64,000 nucleotides of DNA from Streptomyces rubrogriseus (GTDB taxonomy: Bacteria > Actinomycetota > Actinomycetes > Streptomycetales > Streptomycetaceae), in assembly GCF_027947575.1 (NCBI RefSeq), contig NZ_CP116256.1, positions 2,542,001 through 2,606,000 of the forward strand, written 5' to 3'. The position numbers and the translations under genes are program-made. The notes beneath the pieces are model-generated. The model was not told the origin of the DNA and ran no database searches. It saw nothing but the letters and a program-made list of their open reading frames with translations. Shown piece after piece: positions 24,884-34,326 of the stretch. Every line of letters starts with the position of its first letter. The stretch's first letter is position 1.

Positions 24884-26539
24884 CTACGCGTCGTAGACGT
24901 CCGCCTTCTTCGGCACCGCCTCCTGCACCGCCCCGCTGAGACCGCCCGCCCGGGCACCGAACTTCTCCGTGTCCACGCCGTTCTCCTTCAGCACCTTGAT
25001 CGCCGCCGAGTGCACCGCCCGCAGCACCGGCGTGGCCGCCCGCAGCGCGTCGTCGGCCATGAAGCGGTGCCGCCACGGCCGGTCCGCCCAGGCGTGCCGC
25101 ACGCCGAAGGGCTCGGGCAGCGTGAGCTTGCCGCCCAGCCAGTACAGCAACGGGGGATACCAGGTCAGCGGTGCCCGCGCGGCCAGCCGTACTACCTCGT
25201 CGGTGTCGACCAGCGGGAGCTTCACCGTGCGGGTCTCCCAGAACTTGACGGACTTCTGGACCGTCTTCTCCTTGGCCGCGGGCTTGCTGGTGAACAGGGA
25301 GTGCACCGGTCCCAGGGCGTGTCCGGTGACCTCGATGCGCAGCGTCTCGTGCAGCACCGTCACCGTGATCAGCATGGAGATGACCAACTGGCCGTCCCAC
25401 AGCGTCCACTGGACGCCCAGGTAGTGCCGGTCGCCCGCGCCGAACTGCTGCTTGTCGCAGATCTCCTGTATGGCGTGCTGCTTGACCTGGTACGCCTCGA
25501 CGTCGGTGCCCTCGGGCCGGGACACCGAGTCGGCGTTCTCACCGATCGGGGTCACGATCCAGTGCCGCACGGTCGGCTTGGTGAAGCCGCCGGTGTGCAG
25601 CGGGCCGCGCTCCAGCATCCGCAGCCGGTCGTGGATGGCCTTGATGACGTCCCAGCTGCGGAACGGGTTGATCTCCCGGTCCGGGTCGACGGGGACCAGT
25701 TCCTCGGCGAGCTGCCAGTTGCCCCAGCGGGTGCCCATGCCGAGGATGCCCTTGGGACCGGCGTAGAAGACGGAGTTGGACTGCTGCTCGGCGCTGAGCC
25801 GGGCCAGTGACTGCCGCAGTTCCTCGGCCGCCGTCTCGCCGGGGCTGCTCGGCACCGCCTCGGGCACCTTGGCGCCCACGCCCGCGCCGGACAGCAGGCC
25901 GCTCCAGCGCTCCCGGAGGTCCCGTGCCGTGCGCTCGCAGATCCGCTTGGCCCAGAACCAGCCGATCACCGGGGCCACGACGCAGGCGCGCGCGTACCAG
26001 GCCCAGAAGCCGCTGAAGGGCATCTTGAGCAGGAAGAGCACGGCGAGGACCGCCATCGCGAGCAGCAGGGCGGTGGCGAGGGCGCCGGCCCGCTTGTCCT
26101 CGCGCCGGGCGACGGTGGTGCGGATCTGGAAGACCAGGAGCCAGATCAGCAGTCCGGGCAGGAACAGCAGGCCGCACAGCACCATGACGGCGCTCAGCCA
26201 GTTGTCCCGGTCCCTGCGTATGCGGTGCGCCGCGAGGCTGTGTTCCACGACGACCTGCGGCTGGGTGCCGAAGGACTGGATGAGCGGGGCCCGCTTGGGA
26301 CCGAGCATCCGGTCGATGATCGCCCGCGAGTACGCCTCGCCCAGGTTGGGCCGGAAGAGCTTGATCCGCGGCTTGCTCACGGCCGACTTGTGCCACTCGC
26401 TGTTGGCCTTGAGTATCTCCTCGGCCTCGCTGTCCCGGTAGGCGGCCGAGGCCAGCGCGAACGTGGCCGTCTGGCCGCCGTCGTCCGTGCGCGGCACCTG
26501 CGGTCCGAAGAAGTCCGCGTAACCGCCGTCAACGGTCAT
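24884..26539 (-). CDS. Large conserved membrane protein of unknown function
   Basis: This 551-residue protein has an N-terminal cytoplasmic region (about 1-105), a cluster of three or four membrane helices (about 118-205, including AVMVLCGLLFLPGLLIWLLV and GALATALLLAMAVLAVLFLL), and a soluble C-terminal region of over 300 residues with many Trp and Lys. A DUF-level family may exist but I do not recognise it. The start at 26539 follows GGGGGCGGGA; the longer frame is unsupported. It stands alone, convergent with the HIT gene. Confidence 0.75.
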   Translation of the reverse strand: MTVDGGYADFFGPQVPRTDDGGQTATFALASAAYRDSEAEEILKANSEWHKSAVSKPRIKLFRPNLGEAYSRAIIDRMLGPKRAPLIQSFGTQPQVVVEHSLAAHRIRRDRDNWLSAVMVLCGLLFLPGLLIWLLVFQIRTTVARREDKRAGALATALLLAMAVLAVLFLLKMPFSGFWAWYARACVVAPVIGWFWAKRICERTARDLRERWSGLLSGAGVGAKVPEAVPSSPGETAAEELRQSLARLSAEQQSNSVFYAGPKGILGMGTRWGNWQLAEELVPVDPDREINPFRSWDVIKAIHDRLRMLERGPLHTGGFTKPTVRHWIVTPIGENADSVSRPEGTDVEAYQVKQHAIQEICDKQQFGAGDRHYLGVQWTLWDGQLVISMLITVTVLHETLRIEVTGHALGPVHSLFTSKPAAKEKTVQKSVKFWETRTVKLPLVDTDEVVRLAARAPLTWYPPLLYWLGGKLTLPEPFGVRHAWADRPWRHRFMADDALRAATPVLRAVHSAAIKVLKENGVDTEKFGARAGGLSGAVQEAVPKKADVYDA

Positions 26540-26764
26540 TCCCGCCCCCGATCGCCACCACTGTCGTTCCTGCGGCCTTCCCGACTTCCCTGCCCCGCAC
26601 ACCTGTTGATCTGGTCATCAGCGTATCCGCCGGGACCGCCGTGCGTCACGGGACGGCCAAAGGCGCCCCCGCGCGCCCGGATTGACCGCCGGGCGCGCCG
26701 TCGTACGCCGGGGCGGGCGGCAGCCTCCGGTGCGAGCAATGGACGCTGGTGCGGAGAGCGGGCC

Positions 26765-26789
26765 CCGGTGCGGCCGGACCGCGCACCGG
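26765..26789 (-). terminator. Possible terminator of the EF-G-like gene
   Basis: CCGGTGCG (26765-26772) pairs with CGCACCGG (26782-26789) about 40 bp after the EF-G-like stop on the minus strand. The flanking GGCC/GAGCC extends it imperfectly. There is no clear U tract. The remaining DNA between 26540 and 26826 shows no gene. Confidence 0.45.
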
Positions 26790-26826
26790 AGCCCCGCGCT
26801 CCGTCGGGATGCGGCCCCGCACCCTT

Positions 26827-29025
26827 CTAGGACGCGACCCGCACCTCCTCGCGCAGCCGGTCCGCGACCTGCGCCGGCATCGGCTCGTGCCGGGCGTAGC
26901 GGCGGTCGAGGCGCGCGGTGCCGTGGGAGAGGGCGCGCAGGTCCACGGCGTAGCGGCCGATCTCGATCTCGGGCACCTCGGCCCTGATCAGGGTCCGGCC
27001 GCCGCTGGTCTGCTCGGTGCCCAGCACCTTGCCGCGCCGCCCGGACAGGTCGCTCATCACCGCGCCCACGTAGTCGTCGCCGACCAGCACGCTCACCTCG
27101 GCCACCGGCTCCAGCAGGTGGATCCGCGCCTCGGCCGCGGCCTCCCTGAGCGCCAGCGCGCCCGCGGTCTGGAAGGCGGCGTCGGAGGAGTCCACCGAGT
27201 GCGCCTTGCCGTCGAGCAGCGTGACCCGCACGTCGATCAGCGGGTGGCCGGCGGCGACCCCCTTGGCGGCCTGGGTGCGCACGCCCTTCTCGACGGACGG
27301 GATGAACTGCCGGGGCACCGCGCCGCCGACCACCTTGTCCACGAACTCGATGCCCGAGCCGCCCGGCAGCGGCTCCACCTCGATCTCGCAGATGGCGTAC
27401 TGGCCGTGCCCGCCGGACTGCTTCACGTGCCGCCCGCGCCCGGCCGCCCGGCCGCCGAAGGTCTCGCGCAGGGAGACCCGGTGGGGTACGACGTCGACCT
27501 GGACGCCGTAGCGGCTGCGCAGCCGCTCCAGGGCCACGTCGGCGTGGGCCTCGCCCAGGCACCACAGGACCACCTGGTGGGTGTCCTGGTTGTGCTCCAG
27601 GCGCATCGTCGGGTCCTCGGCGACCAGCCGGGCCAGCCCCTGGGAGAGCTTGTCCTCGTCGGGTTTGCTGTGCGCCTCGATGGCGAGCGGCAGCAGCGGG
27701 TCGGGCATCTCCCAGGGAGCCATCAGCAGCGGGTCCTCCTTGGCCGAGAGCGTGTCCCCGGTCTCCGCGCGGGTCAGCTTGGCCACGCAGGCGAGGTCGC
27801 CCGCGATCACGTGCGAGACCGGCCGCTGCTGCTTGCCGAACGGCGTCGACAGGGCGCCGATCCGCTCGTCGACGTCGTGGTCCTCGTGGCCCCGGTCGGT
27901 CATCCCGTGTCCGGACACGTGCACCGTCTGGTCGGCGCGCAGGGTGCCGGAGAAGACGCGGACCATCGAGATCCGGCCGACGTACGGGTCCGAGGACGTC
28001 TTGACGACCTCCGCGACCAGCGACTCCTCCGGATCGCACATCCGCAGTTCGCGTCCGGCGCCCTCCGGAGTGGTGACCCTGGGTGCCGCGCGCTCCAGGG
28101 GTGTCGGGAAGCCGCGCGTGATCAGTTCCAGCAGTTCGACCGTGCCCAGTCCCTGCCGGGCTCCGTCGGCTGCGGGCGCGGCGGCCAGCACCGGGAAGAA
28201 CACCCCGCGCGCGACGGCCCGTTCCAGGTCCTCGATCAGCGTCTTGACGTCGACCTGCTCGCCGCCGAGATAGCGCTCCATGAGGGTCTCGTCCTCGCTC
28301 TCCGAGATGATCCCCTCGATGAGCATGGAGCGGGCCTCGTCGAGCTGCGGCAGCTCCGCCTCGCCCGGCTCCGAGGCCACGCGCTCGCCGGACGCGTAGT
28401 CGAACAGCTTCCGCGACAGCAGTCCGACGAGCCCCGTCACGGGCGCGTGCCCGTCGGGGGCCGGCGGGCCGTGCAGCGGGAGGTACAGCGGCAGTACGGC
28501 GTCGGGGTCGTCGCCGCCGAAGGCCTCCGCGCAGATCCGGGTCATCTCCTCGAAGTCCGCGCGGGCGGCCTCCAGGTGCGTGATCACGATGGCGCGCGGC
28601 ATGCCGACGGCGGCGCACTCCTCCCAGACCATGCGGGTCGAGCCGTCCACCCCGTCGGAGGCCGAGACGACGAAGAGGGCCGCGTCCGCCGCGCGCAGAC
28701 CCGCCCTCAGCTCACCGACGAAGTCGGCGTACCCGGGAGTGTCCAGGAGGTTGATCTTGATGCCGTCCCATTCCACCGGCACCAGGGAAAGCTGTACGGA
28801 GCGCTGCTGGCGGTGCTCCATGTCGTCGTAGTCCGAGACGCAGCCGCCGTCCTCGACGCGGCCCGCCCGGTTCACCGCTCCCGCCGTCAGCGCGAGAGCT
28901 TCCACCAATGTCGTCTTGCCCGATCCGGAGTGGCCGACCAGCACCACGTTCCGTACGGACGCGGGGTGGTCGGCCGCCGTTGCCCTTCCGGCGGCTCCGG
29001 GATGGGTGTGTGCCTTGTCGCCCAT
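26827..29025 (-). CDS. EF-G-like translational GTPase paralogue (EF-G2 type) with altered G motifs
   Basis: This 732-residue protein has the full EF-G domain order. G1 is intact (GHSGSGKT, 31-38) and G3 is intact (DTPGYADF, 95-102). The G4 NKxD motif is replaced by THLE (in ITHLEAARADF, 148-158), and the switch I/G2 region reads MEHRQQRSVQLS instead of a canonical ERGIT. Domains II-V follow, including the domain IV segment SGGHGQYAICEIEVEP. Members of this actinobacterial EF-G2 group are distinct from FusA, and the loss of NKxD suggests weakened or changed guanine specificity. The start at 29025 has a GGGAGG site. True FusA must lie elsewhere. Confidence 0.87.
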   Translation of the reverse strand: MGDKAHTHPGAAGRATAADHPASVRNVVLVGHSGSGKTTLVEALALTAGAVNRAGRVEDGGCVSDYDDMEHRQQRSVQLSLVPVEWDGIKINLLDTPGYADFVGELRAGLRAADAALFVVSASDGVDGSTRMVWEECAAVGMPRAIVITHLEAARADFEEMTRICAEAFGGDDPDAVLPLYLPLHGPPAPDGHAPVTGLVGLLSRKLFDYASGERVASEPGEAELPQLDEARSMLIEGIISESEDETLMERYLGGEQVDVKTLIEDLERAVARGVFFPVLAAAPAADGARQGLGTVELLELITRGFPTPLERAAPRVTTPEGAGRELRMCDPEESLVAEVVKTSSDPYVGRISMVRVFSGTLRADQTVHVSGHGMTDRGHEDHDVDERIGALSTPFGKQQRPVSHVIAGDLACVAKLTRAETGDTLSAKEDPLLMAPWEMPDPLLPLAIEAHSKPDEDKLSQGLARLVAEDPTMRLEHNQDTHQVVLWCLGEAHADVALERLRSRYGVQVDVVPHRVSLRETFGGRAAGRGRHVKQSGGHGQYAICEIEVEPLPGGSGIEFVDKVVGGAVPRQFIPSVEKGVRTQAAKGVAAGHPLIDVRVTLLDGKAHSVDSSDAAFQTAGALALREAAAEARIHLLEPVAEVSVLVGDDYVGAVMSDLSGRRGKVLGTEQTSGGRTLIRAEVPEIEIGRYAVDLRALSHGTARLDRRYARHEPMPAQVADRLREEVRVAS

Positions 29026-29232
29026 GTCCTTGCCTCCCGTGCACGGTGAGGTCGCTGTGGGCGCGGACACGCGGGACCGCGTGCACTGGCGGCTCCGGCG
29101 ACGCCCGCGGTCCTTCGAGCTTTCCACTCCCGTCACGCCGCGTCCATACGAAGGACCCGATCCCGGCGGCCACCGGCCGCCCGGCGGGGGCTCAGGGTGC
29201 CCGGCCACCGTCCGGGCGCGCGCGTGACTACG

Positions 29233-29958
29233 ATGGGCCAGCCGGTGGCCAGCAAGGGCCGCGGCGCCACACCGACCGTCGGGAAGGCCATGCTGAACAA
29301 GTACGCGCGTGCATTTTTTACGCGTGTCCTCACACCGTTCGCCGCGTTTCTCATCCGCCGGGGCGTCAGCCCGGACACGGTCACGCTCCTCGGCACCGCC
29401 GGTGTGGTCGCGGGTGCGCTGGTCTTCTACCCCATGGGTGAGTTCTTCTGGGGCACGGTGGTGATCACCCTCTTCGTCTTCTCCGACCTGGTCGACGGCA
29501 ACATGGCCCGCCAGCTGGGCCGCTCCAGCCGCTGGGGCGCGTTCCTGGACTCCACCCTCGACCGGGTCGCCGACGGCGCGATCTTCGGCGGCCTCGCCCT
29601 GTGGTACGCGGGCGGCGGTGACGACATCGTGCTGTGCGCCGTGTCGATCTTCTGCCTGGCCAGCGGCCAGGTGGTCTCGTACACCAAGGCGCGCGGCGAG
29701 GCGATCGGCCTGCCGGTCGCCGTCAACGGGCTGGTCGAGCGCGCCGAGCGCCTCGTCATCTCGCTGGTCGCCGCCGGATTCGCCGGGCTGCACAAGTTCG
29801 GCGTGCCCGGCATCCAGTACCTGCTGCCGATCGCCCTGTGGATCGTCGCCGTCGGCAGCCTCGTCACGCTGGTCCAGCGGGTCGTCACGGTCCGCCGTGA
29901 GGCCGCCGAGGCGGACTCCGCCGCGCAGCAGAGCCAGGGCACCGAGGCGGCCAAGTGA
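29233..29958 (+). CDS. pgsA: CDP-alcohol phosphatidyltransferase (phosphatidylinositol phosphate synthase-like)
   Basis: This 241-residue membrane enzyme transfers a phosphatidyl group from CDP-diacylglycerol to an alcohol. The catalytic motif D-x2-D-G-x2-A-R-x8-G-x3-D-x3-D is complete (Asp85, Asp88, Gly89, Ala92, Arg93, Gly102, Asp106, Asp110), with about six hydrophobic helices. Next to PIM acyltransferase and mannosyltransferase genes, inositol-1-phosphate is the likely acceptor, as in the mycobacterial PgsA1/PIPS operon. The start is uncertain: ATG 29233, GTG 29245 (a TACGAT box at 29229 would make it near-leaderless), or ATG 29293. Confidence 0.85.
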   Translation: MGQPVASKGRGATPTVGKAMLNKYARAFFTRVLTPFAAFLIRRGVSPDTVTLLGTAGVVAGALVFYPMGEFFWGTVVITLFVFSDLVDGNMARQLGRSSRWGAFLDSTLDRVADGAIFGGLALWYAGGGDDIVLCAVSIFCLASGQVVSYTKARGEAIGLPVAVNGLVERAERLVISLVAAGFAGLHKFGVPGIQYLLPIALWIVAVGSLVTLVQRVVTVRREAAEADSAAQQSQGTEAAK

Positions 29959-30890
29959 GCGCTCGGGACCGGCTGACCGACGGCCTGTACGGCGCCGGCT
30001 GGGGCACCGTGAAGAAGCTCCCCGAGCCCGCCGCCGTGCGCCTCGGCCGCACCATCGCCGATGTGGCCTGGAAGCGGCGCGGCGCGGGGGTGCGCCGCCT
30101 GGAGAGCAACTACGCGCGCGTGGTGCCCGGCGCGAGCCCCGAGCGGCTCGCCGCCCTCTCGCGCGCGGGCATGCGCTCGTACCTGCGTTACTGGATGGAG
30201 TCGTTCCGGCTTCCGGCGTGGAGCACCGAGCGGATCAAGGGCGGCTTCGCGCCCAAGGACCTGCACCACCTCACCGACGGCATGGACGCCGGCAAGGGCG
30301 TGATACTCGCCCTGCCGCACCTGGCCAACTGGGACCTCGCGGGCGCCTGGGTCACCACGAAGCTCGGCATCCCGTTCACCACCGTCGCCGAGCGCCTCAA
30401 GCCGGAGACCCTCTACGACCGTTTCGTCGCCTACCGCGAGGGCCTCGGCATGGAGGTCCTGCCGCACAGCGGCGGCACCGCCTTCGGCACGCTGGCCCGG
30501 CGGCTGCGCGACGGCGGCCTGGTCTGCCTGGTCGCCGACCGCGACCTGTCCGCCTCCGGCGTGGAGGTCGGCTTCTTCGGCGAGACGGCCCGGATGCCGG
30601 CCGGTCCCGCCCTGCTCGCCCAGCAGACCGGCGCGCTGCTGCTGCCGGTGACGCTCTGGTACGACGACTCGCCGGTGATGCAGGGCCGGGTGCACCCGCC
30701 GGTCGAGGTGCCCGAGTCAGGCACCCGGGCCGAAAAGACGTCTGTCATGACACAGGCGCTGGCCGATGCCTTCGCCACGGGGATCGCCGACCACCCGGAG
30801 GACTGGCACATGCTGCAGCGCTTGTGGCTGAAGGACCTCGACCCCGCCAAGGCACCGGGGGTGGCCGACGGGCGGGGCGGCGCGTCGTGA
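29955..30890 (+). CDS. patA: Phosphatidylinositol mannoside acyltransferase (LpxL/HtrB superfamily)
   Basis: This 311-residue lysophospholipid acyltransferase-like protein acylates a mannose of phosphatidylinositol mannoside at the cytoplasmic face. The H-x4-D catalytic motif is His122-Asp127 in LPHLANWD, and a later GFFGETARMPAGPALLAQQTG segment fits the acyl-CoA site. The GTG start overlaps the pgsA stop (GTGA) and its own stop overlaps pimA, showing tight coupling. The assignment to PIM rests on this gene order. Confidence 0.85.
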   Translation: MSARDRLTDGLYGAGWGTVKKLPEPAAVRLGRTIADVAWKRRGAGVRRLESNYARVVPGASPERLAALSRAGMRSYLRYWMESFRLPAWSTERIKGGFAPKDLHHLTDGMDAGKGVILALPHLANWDLAGAWVTTKLGIPFTTVAERLKPETLYDRFVAYREGLGMEVLPHSGGTAFGTLARRLRDGGLVCLVADRDLSASGVEVGFFGETARMPAGPALLAQQTGALLLPVTLWYDDSPVMQGRVHPPVEVPESGTRAEKTSVMTQALADAFATGIADHPEDWHMLQRLWLKDLDPAKAPGVADGRGGAS

Positions 30891-32050
30891 GGATCGGCAT
30901 CGTCTGCCCGTACTCCTGGGACGTGCCGGGCGGCGTCCAGTTCCACATCCGGGACCTCGCCGAGTACTTCGTCCGGCTCGGCCACGAGGTGTCCGTCCTC
31001 GCCCCGGCCGACGACGACACGCCGCTGCCGCCGTACGTCGTCTCCGCGGGCCGCGCGGTGCCGGTGCCGTACAACGGCTCGGTGGCCCGGCTCAACTTCG
31101 GCTTCCTGTCGGCGGCCCGGGTCCGGCGCTGGCTGCACGAGGGCGGCTTCGACGTCATCCACATCCACGAGCCGACCTCGCCCTCGCTGGGCCTGCTGAC
31201 CTGCTGGGCGGCGCAGGGCCCGATCGTGGCCACCTTCCACACCTCCAACCCGCGCTCCCGCGCGATGATCGCCGCGTACGCGATCCTCCAGGCCGCCCTG
31301 GAGAAGATCAGCGCCCGGATCGCCGTGAGCGAGTACGCCCGCCGCACGCTCGTCGAGCACCTGGGCGGCGACGCGGTCGTCATCCCCAACGGCGTCGACG
31401 TCGACTTCTTCGCCGACGCGGAGCCGAACCCCGAGTGGCAGGGCGACACGATCGGCTTCATAGGGCGCATCGACGAGCCCCGCAAGGGCCTGCCGGTGCT
31501 CATGCGGGCGCTGCCCGCGATCCTCGCCGCCCGGCCGCGGACCCGACTGCTCGTCGCCGGGCGCGGGGACGAGGAGGAGGCCGTCGAGAGCCTGCCGAAG
31601 GAGCTGCGCTCCCGCGTGGAGTTCCTCGGCATGATCAGCGACGAGGACAAGGCCCGCTTCCTGCGCAGCGTCGACCTGTACGTGGCGCCCAACACCGGCG
31701 GCGAGAGCTTCGGCATCATCCTGGTCGAGGCCATGTCGGCCGGCGCCCCCGTCCTCGCCGCCGACCTGGACGCCTTCGCCCAGGTCCTCGACCAGGGCGC
31801 GGCCGGCGAACTCTTCCCGAACGAGGACGCCGACGCCCTCGCCGAGGCGGCCGTACGCCTGCTGGCCGACCCGGAGCGGCGCGCCGCACTGCGGGAGCGG
31901 GGCAGCGCCCACGTCCGGCGCTTCGACTGGTCCACGGTCGGCGCGGACATCCTGTCCGTCTACGAGACGGTGACCGCGGGAGCGGCGGCGGTGGCGACGG
32001 ACGACCGGGCGACGGGCCTGCGCGCCCGCTTCGGCCTGGCGAGGGACTGA
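30887..32050 (+). CDS. pimA: Phosphatidylinositol alpha-mannosyltransferase (GT4)
   Basis: This 387-residue GT-B enzyme transfers the first mannose from GDP-mannose to phosphatidylinositol. It has the N-terminal PYSWDVPGGVQFHIRDLAE acceptor loop and the GT4 signatures GRIDEPRKGLPVLMRAL and NTGGESFGIILVEAMSAG, the latter holding the E-x7-E nucleotide-sugar site. The GTG start overlaps the acyltransferase stop by four nucleotides. The three-gene operon supports anchoring and acylation of PIM lipids in the membrane. Confidence 0.88.
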   Translation: MRIGIVCPYSWDVPGGVQFHIRDLAEYFVRLGHEVSVLAPADDDTPLPPYVVSAGRAVPVPYNGSVARLNFGFLSAARVRRWLHEGGFDVIHIHEPTSPSLGLLTCWAAQGPIVATFHTSNPRSRAMIAAYAILQAALEKISARIAVSEYARRTLVEHLGGDAVVIPNGVDVDFFADAEPNPEWQGDTIGFIGRIDEPRKGLPVLMRALPAILAARPRTRLLVAGRGDEEEAVESLPKELRSRVEFLGMISDEDKARFLRSVDLYVAPNTGGESFGIILVEAMSAGAPVLAADLDAFAQVLDQGAAGELFPNEDADALAEAAVRLLADPERRAALRERGSAHVRRFDWSTVGADILSVYETVTAGAAAVATDDRATGLRARFGLARD

Positions 32051-32090
32051 CCCGCCGGGACAGTCCCGCCCACCGATAGGGTTGCGGCCC

Positions 32091-32633
32091 GTGACCGCAA
32101 CCCTCATCTGGATCCTGGTCGTCCTCGTCGCCGTCGGCCTGTACCTCAGCTGGACGGCGGGCCGCCTGGACCGGCTGCACGCCCGGATCGACGCCGCCCG
32201 TGCCGCCCTGGACGCACAGCTGCTGCGCAGGGCGTCCGTGGCCCAGGAACTCGCCACCTCCGGCGTGCTCGACCCGGCCGCCTCCATGGTCCTCTACGAG
32301 GCCGCGCACGCCGCCCGGCAGGCCGAGGAGGAGCTGCGGGAGGTCGCCGAGAGCGAGCTGAGCCAGGCCCTGCGCGCCGTGTTCGCCGACGCGCAGCAGG
32401 TGGACGTACTGCGCGAGGCGCCCGGGGGGGAGGCGGCGGCCCACGAACTGGCCGAGGCCGTACGGCGGGTGCCGATGGCCCGGCGCTTCCACAACGACGC
32501 GGTGGGGGCGGCCCGCAGGCTGCGTGAGCACCGAAAGGTCCGCTGGTTCCGCCTCGCCGGGCACGCGCCCTTCCCGCTGGCCTTCGAGATGGACGACGAG
32601 TCGCCGGCCGCCCTGGTGGAGCGGGCGGCGTAG
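32091..32633 (+). CDS. Membrane-anchored helical protein, LemA-like
   Basis: This 180-residue protein has an N-terminal membrane helix (LIWILVVLVAVGLYLSW) and a long helical cytoplasmic or extracytoplasmic body (RLDRLHARIDAARAALDAQLLRRASVAQELA) that recalls LemA. The match is too weak to name it. The GTG start lies eight bases after TAGGGT (32077-32082) and has no ribosome binding site, so the mRNA is probably leaderless and begins just after pimA. Confidence 0.7.
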   Translation: MTATLIWILVVLVAVGLYLSWTAGRLDRLHARIDAARAALDAQLLRRASVAQELATSGVLDPAASMVLYEAAHAARQAEEELREVAESELSQALRAVFADAQQVDVLREAPGGEAAAHELAEAVRRVPMARRFHNDAVGAARRLREHRKVRWFRLAGHAPFPLAFEMDDESPAALVERAA

Positions 32634-32744
32634 CGCCCGGGGGACGAAAACGATCCACCGCCTTCTCATTGGCCCTTGCTGTGGCCTGCTCGCCTCACGT
32701 TTCCTCGTTGCTGCACAACCCCCCTTCTCCCCAGCGAGGTACCC

Positions 32745-33656
32745 GTGTCCAGCACGCTCTCCGAAAACCAGGCACCCGAGACCGGCACCGCCCGCGTGAA
32801 GCGCGGCATGGCCGAGCAGCTCAAGGGCGGCGTCATCATGGACGTCGTCACGCCGGAGCAGGCGAAGATCGCCGAGGACGCGGGCGCCGTGGCCGTCATG
32901 GCCCTGGAGCGCGTCCCCGCCGACATCCGCAAGGACGGCGGCGTGGCCCGGATGTCCGACCCGGACATGATCGAGGGCATCATCGGCGCCGTGTCCATCC
33001 CGGTGATGGCCAAGTCCCGCATCGGCCACTTCGTGGAGGCCCAGGTCCTGCAGTCCCTCGGCGTCGACTACATCGACGAGTCCGAGGTCCTCACCCCGGC
33101 CGACGAGGTCAACCACAGCGACAAGTTCGCGTTCACCACCCCCTTCGTCTGCGGCGCCACCAACCTGGGCGAGGCCCTGCGGCGGATCGCCGAGGGTGCC
33201 GCGATGATCCGCTCCAAGGGCGAGGCCGGCACCGGCAACGTCGTCGAGGCCGTTCGCCACCTGCGCCAGATCAAGAACGAGATCGCCCGGCTGCGCGGCT
33301 ACGACAACAACGAGCTGTACGCCGCCGCCAAGGAGCTGCGCGCCCCGTACGAGCTGGTCAAGGAGGTCTCCGAGCTGGGCAAGCTCCCCGTGGTGCTCTT
33401 CTCGGCCGGTGGCGTCGCGACCCCCGCCGACGCCGCGCTCATGCGCCAGCTCGGTGCCGAGGGCGTCTTCGTCGGCTCCGGCATCTTCAAGTCCGGCGAC
33501 CCGGCCAAGCGCGCCGCCGCCATCGTGAAGGCGACCACCTTCTACGACGACCCGAAGATCATCGCGGACGCGTCCCGCAACCTCGGCGAGGCCATGGTCG
33601 GCATCAACTGCGACACCCTCCCCGAGACCGAGCGCTACGCCAACCGCGGCTGGTAA
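32745..33656 (+). CDS. pdxS: Pyridoxal 5'-phosphate synthase subunit PdxS
   Basis: This 303-residue TIM-barrel synthase makes PLP from ribose 5-phosphate, glyceraldehyde 3-phosphate and ammonia supplied by PdxT. The Schiff-base lysines are at Lys90 (MAKSRIGHF) and Lys158 (SKGEAGTGN). The family is highly conserved and the length is typical. The GTG start has GCGAGG upstream; the frame before it is not conserved. PdxT follows after 12 nt, and the two form the deoxyxylulose-independent PLP route. Confidence 0.97.
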   Translation: MSSTLSENQAPETGTARVKRGMAEQLKGGVIMDVVTPEQAKIAEDAGAVAVMALERVPADIRKDGGVARMSDPDMIEGIIGAVSIPVMAKSRIGHFVEAQVLQSLGVDYIDESEVLTPADEVNHSDKFAFTTPFVCGATNLGEALRRIAEGAAMIRSKGEAGTGNVVEAVRHLRQIKNEIARLRGYDNNELYAAAKELRAPYELVKEVSELGKLPVVLFSAGGVATPADAALMRQLGAEGVFVGSGIFKSGDPAKRAAAIVKATTFYDDPKIIADASRNLGEAMVGINCDTLPETERYANRGW

Positions 33657-33668
33657 GGACCCCGATCC

Positions 33669-34277
33669 ATGAGTGACACCCCCGTCATCGGCGTCCTGGC
33701 CCTCCAGGGCGACGTACGGGAGCACCTCGTCGCCCTGGCCGTGGCCGACGCCGTGGCCAGGCCGGTGCGGCGCCCCGAAGAACTCGCCGAGGTGGACGGC
33801 CTGGTCATCCCGGGCGGCGAGTCCACCACCATCTCCAAACTCGCCGTCCTCTTCGGCGTGATGGAACCCCTCCGCGCGCGCGTGCGGGACGGCATGCCCG
33901 TCTACGGCACCTGCGCCGGCATGATCATGCTGGCCGACAAGATCCTCGACCCGCGCTCCGGGCAGGAGACGGTCGGCGGCATCGACATGATCGTGCGCCG
34001 CAACGCCTTCGGGCGGCAGAACGAGTCCTTCGAGGCGGCCGTCGACGTCGAGGGCGTCGGGGGCGAGCCCGTGGAGGGCGTCTTCATCCGTGCCCCCTGG
34101 GTCGAGTCCGTGGGCGCCGCCGCCGAGGTGCTCGCCGAGCACGACGGCCACATCGTCGCCGTCCGCCAGGGCGACGCGCTGGCCACGTCGTTCCACCCGG
34201 AACTGACCGGCGACCACCGCGTGCACCGGCTCTTCGCCGACATGGTGCGCGCGAACCGGGCGGCTCAGTCCTTGTAG
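33669..34277 (+). CDS. pdxT: Pyridoxal 5'-phosphate synthase glutaminase subunit PdxT
   Basis: This 202-residue class I glutamine amidotransferase hydrolyses glutamine and passes ammonia to PdxS. The triad is Cys82 (YGTCAGM), His176 and Glu178 (FHPELT), and GGESTTISK forms the oxyanion region. It is transcribed with pdxS. The only difference from the reference size is a slightly long insert near residue 120. Confidence 0.96.
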   Translation: MSDTPVIGVLALQGDVREHLVALAVADAVARPVRRPEELAEVDGLVIPGGESTTISKLAVLFGVMEPLRARVRDGMPVYGTCAGMIMLADKILDPRSGQETVGGIDMIVRRNAFGRQNESFEAAVDVEGVGGEPVEGVFIRAPWVESVGAAAEVLAEHDGHIVAVRQGDALATSFHPELTGDHRVHRLFADMVRANRAAQSL

Positions 34278-34326
34278 GATTCCTGCGTTCGTTGCAGGAG
34301 ATGGGTTACGCGAAGGAGACAGGCAG

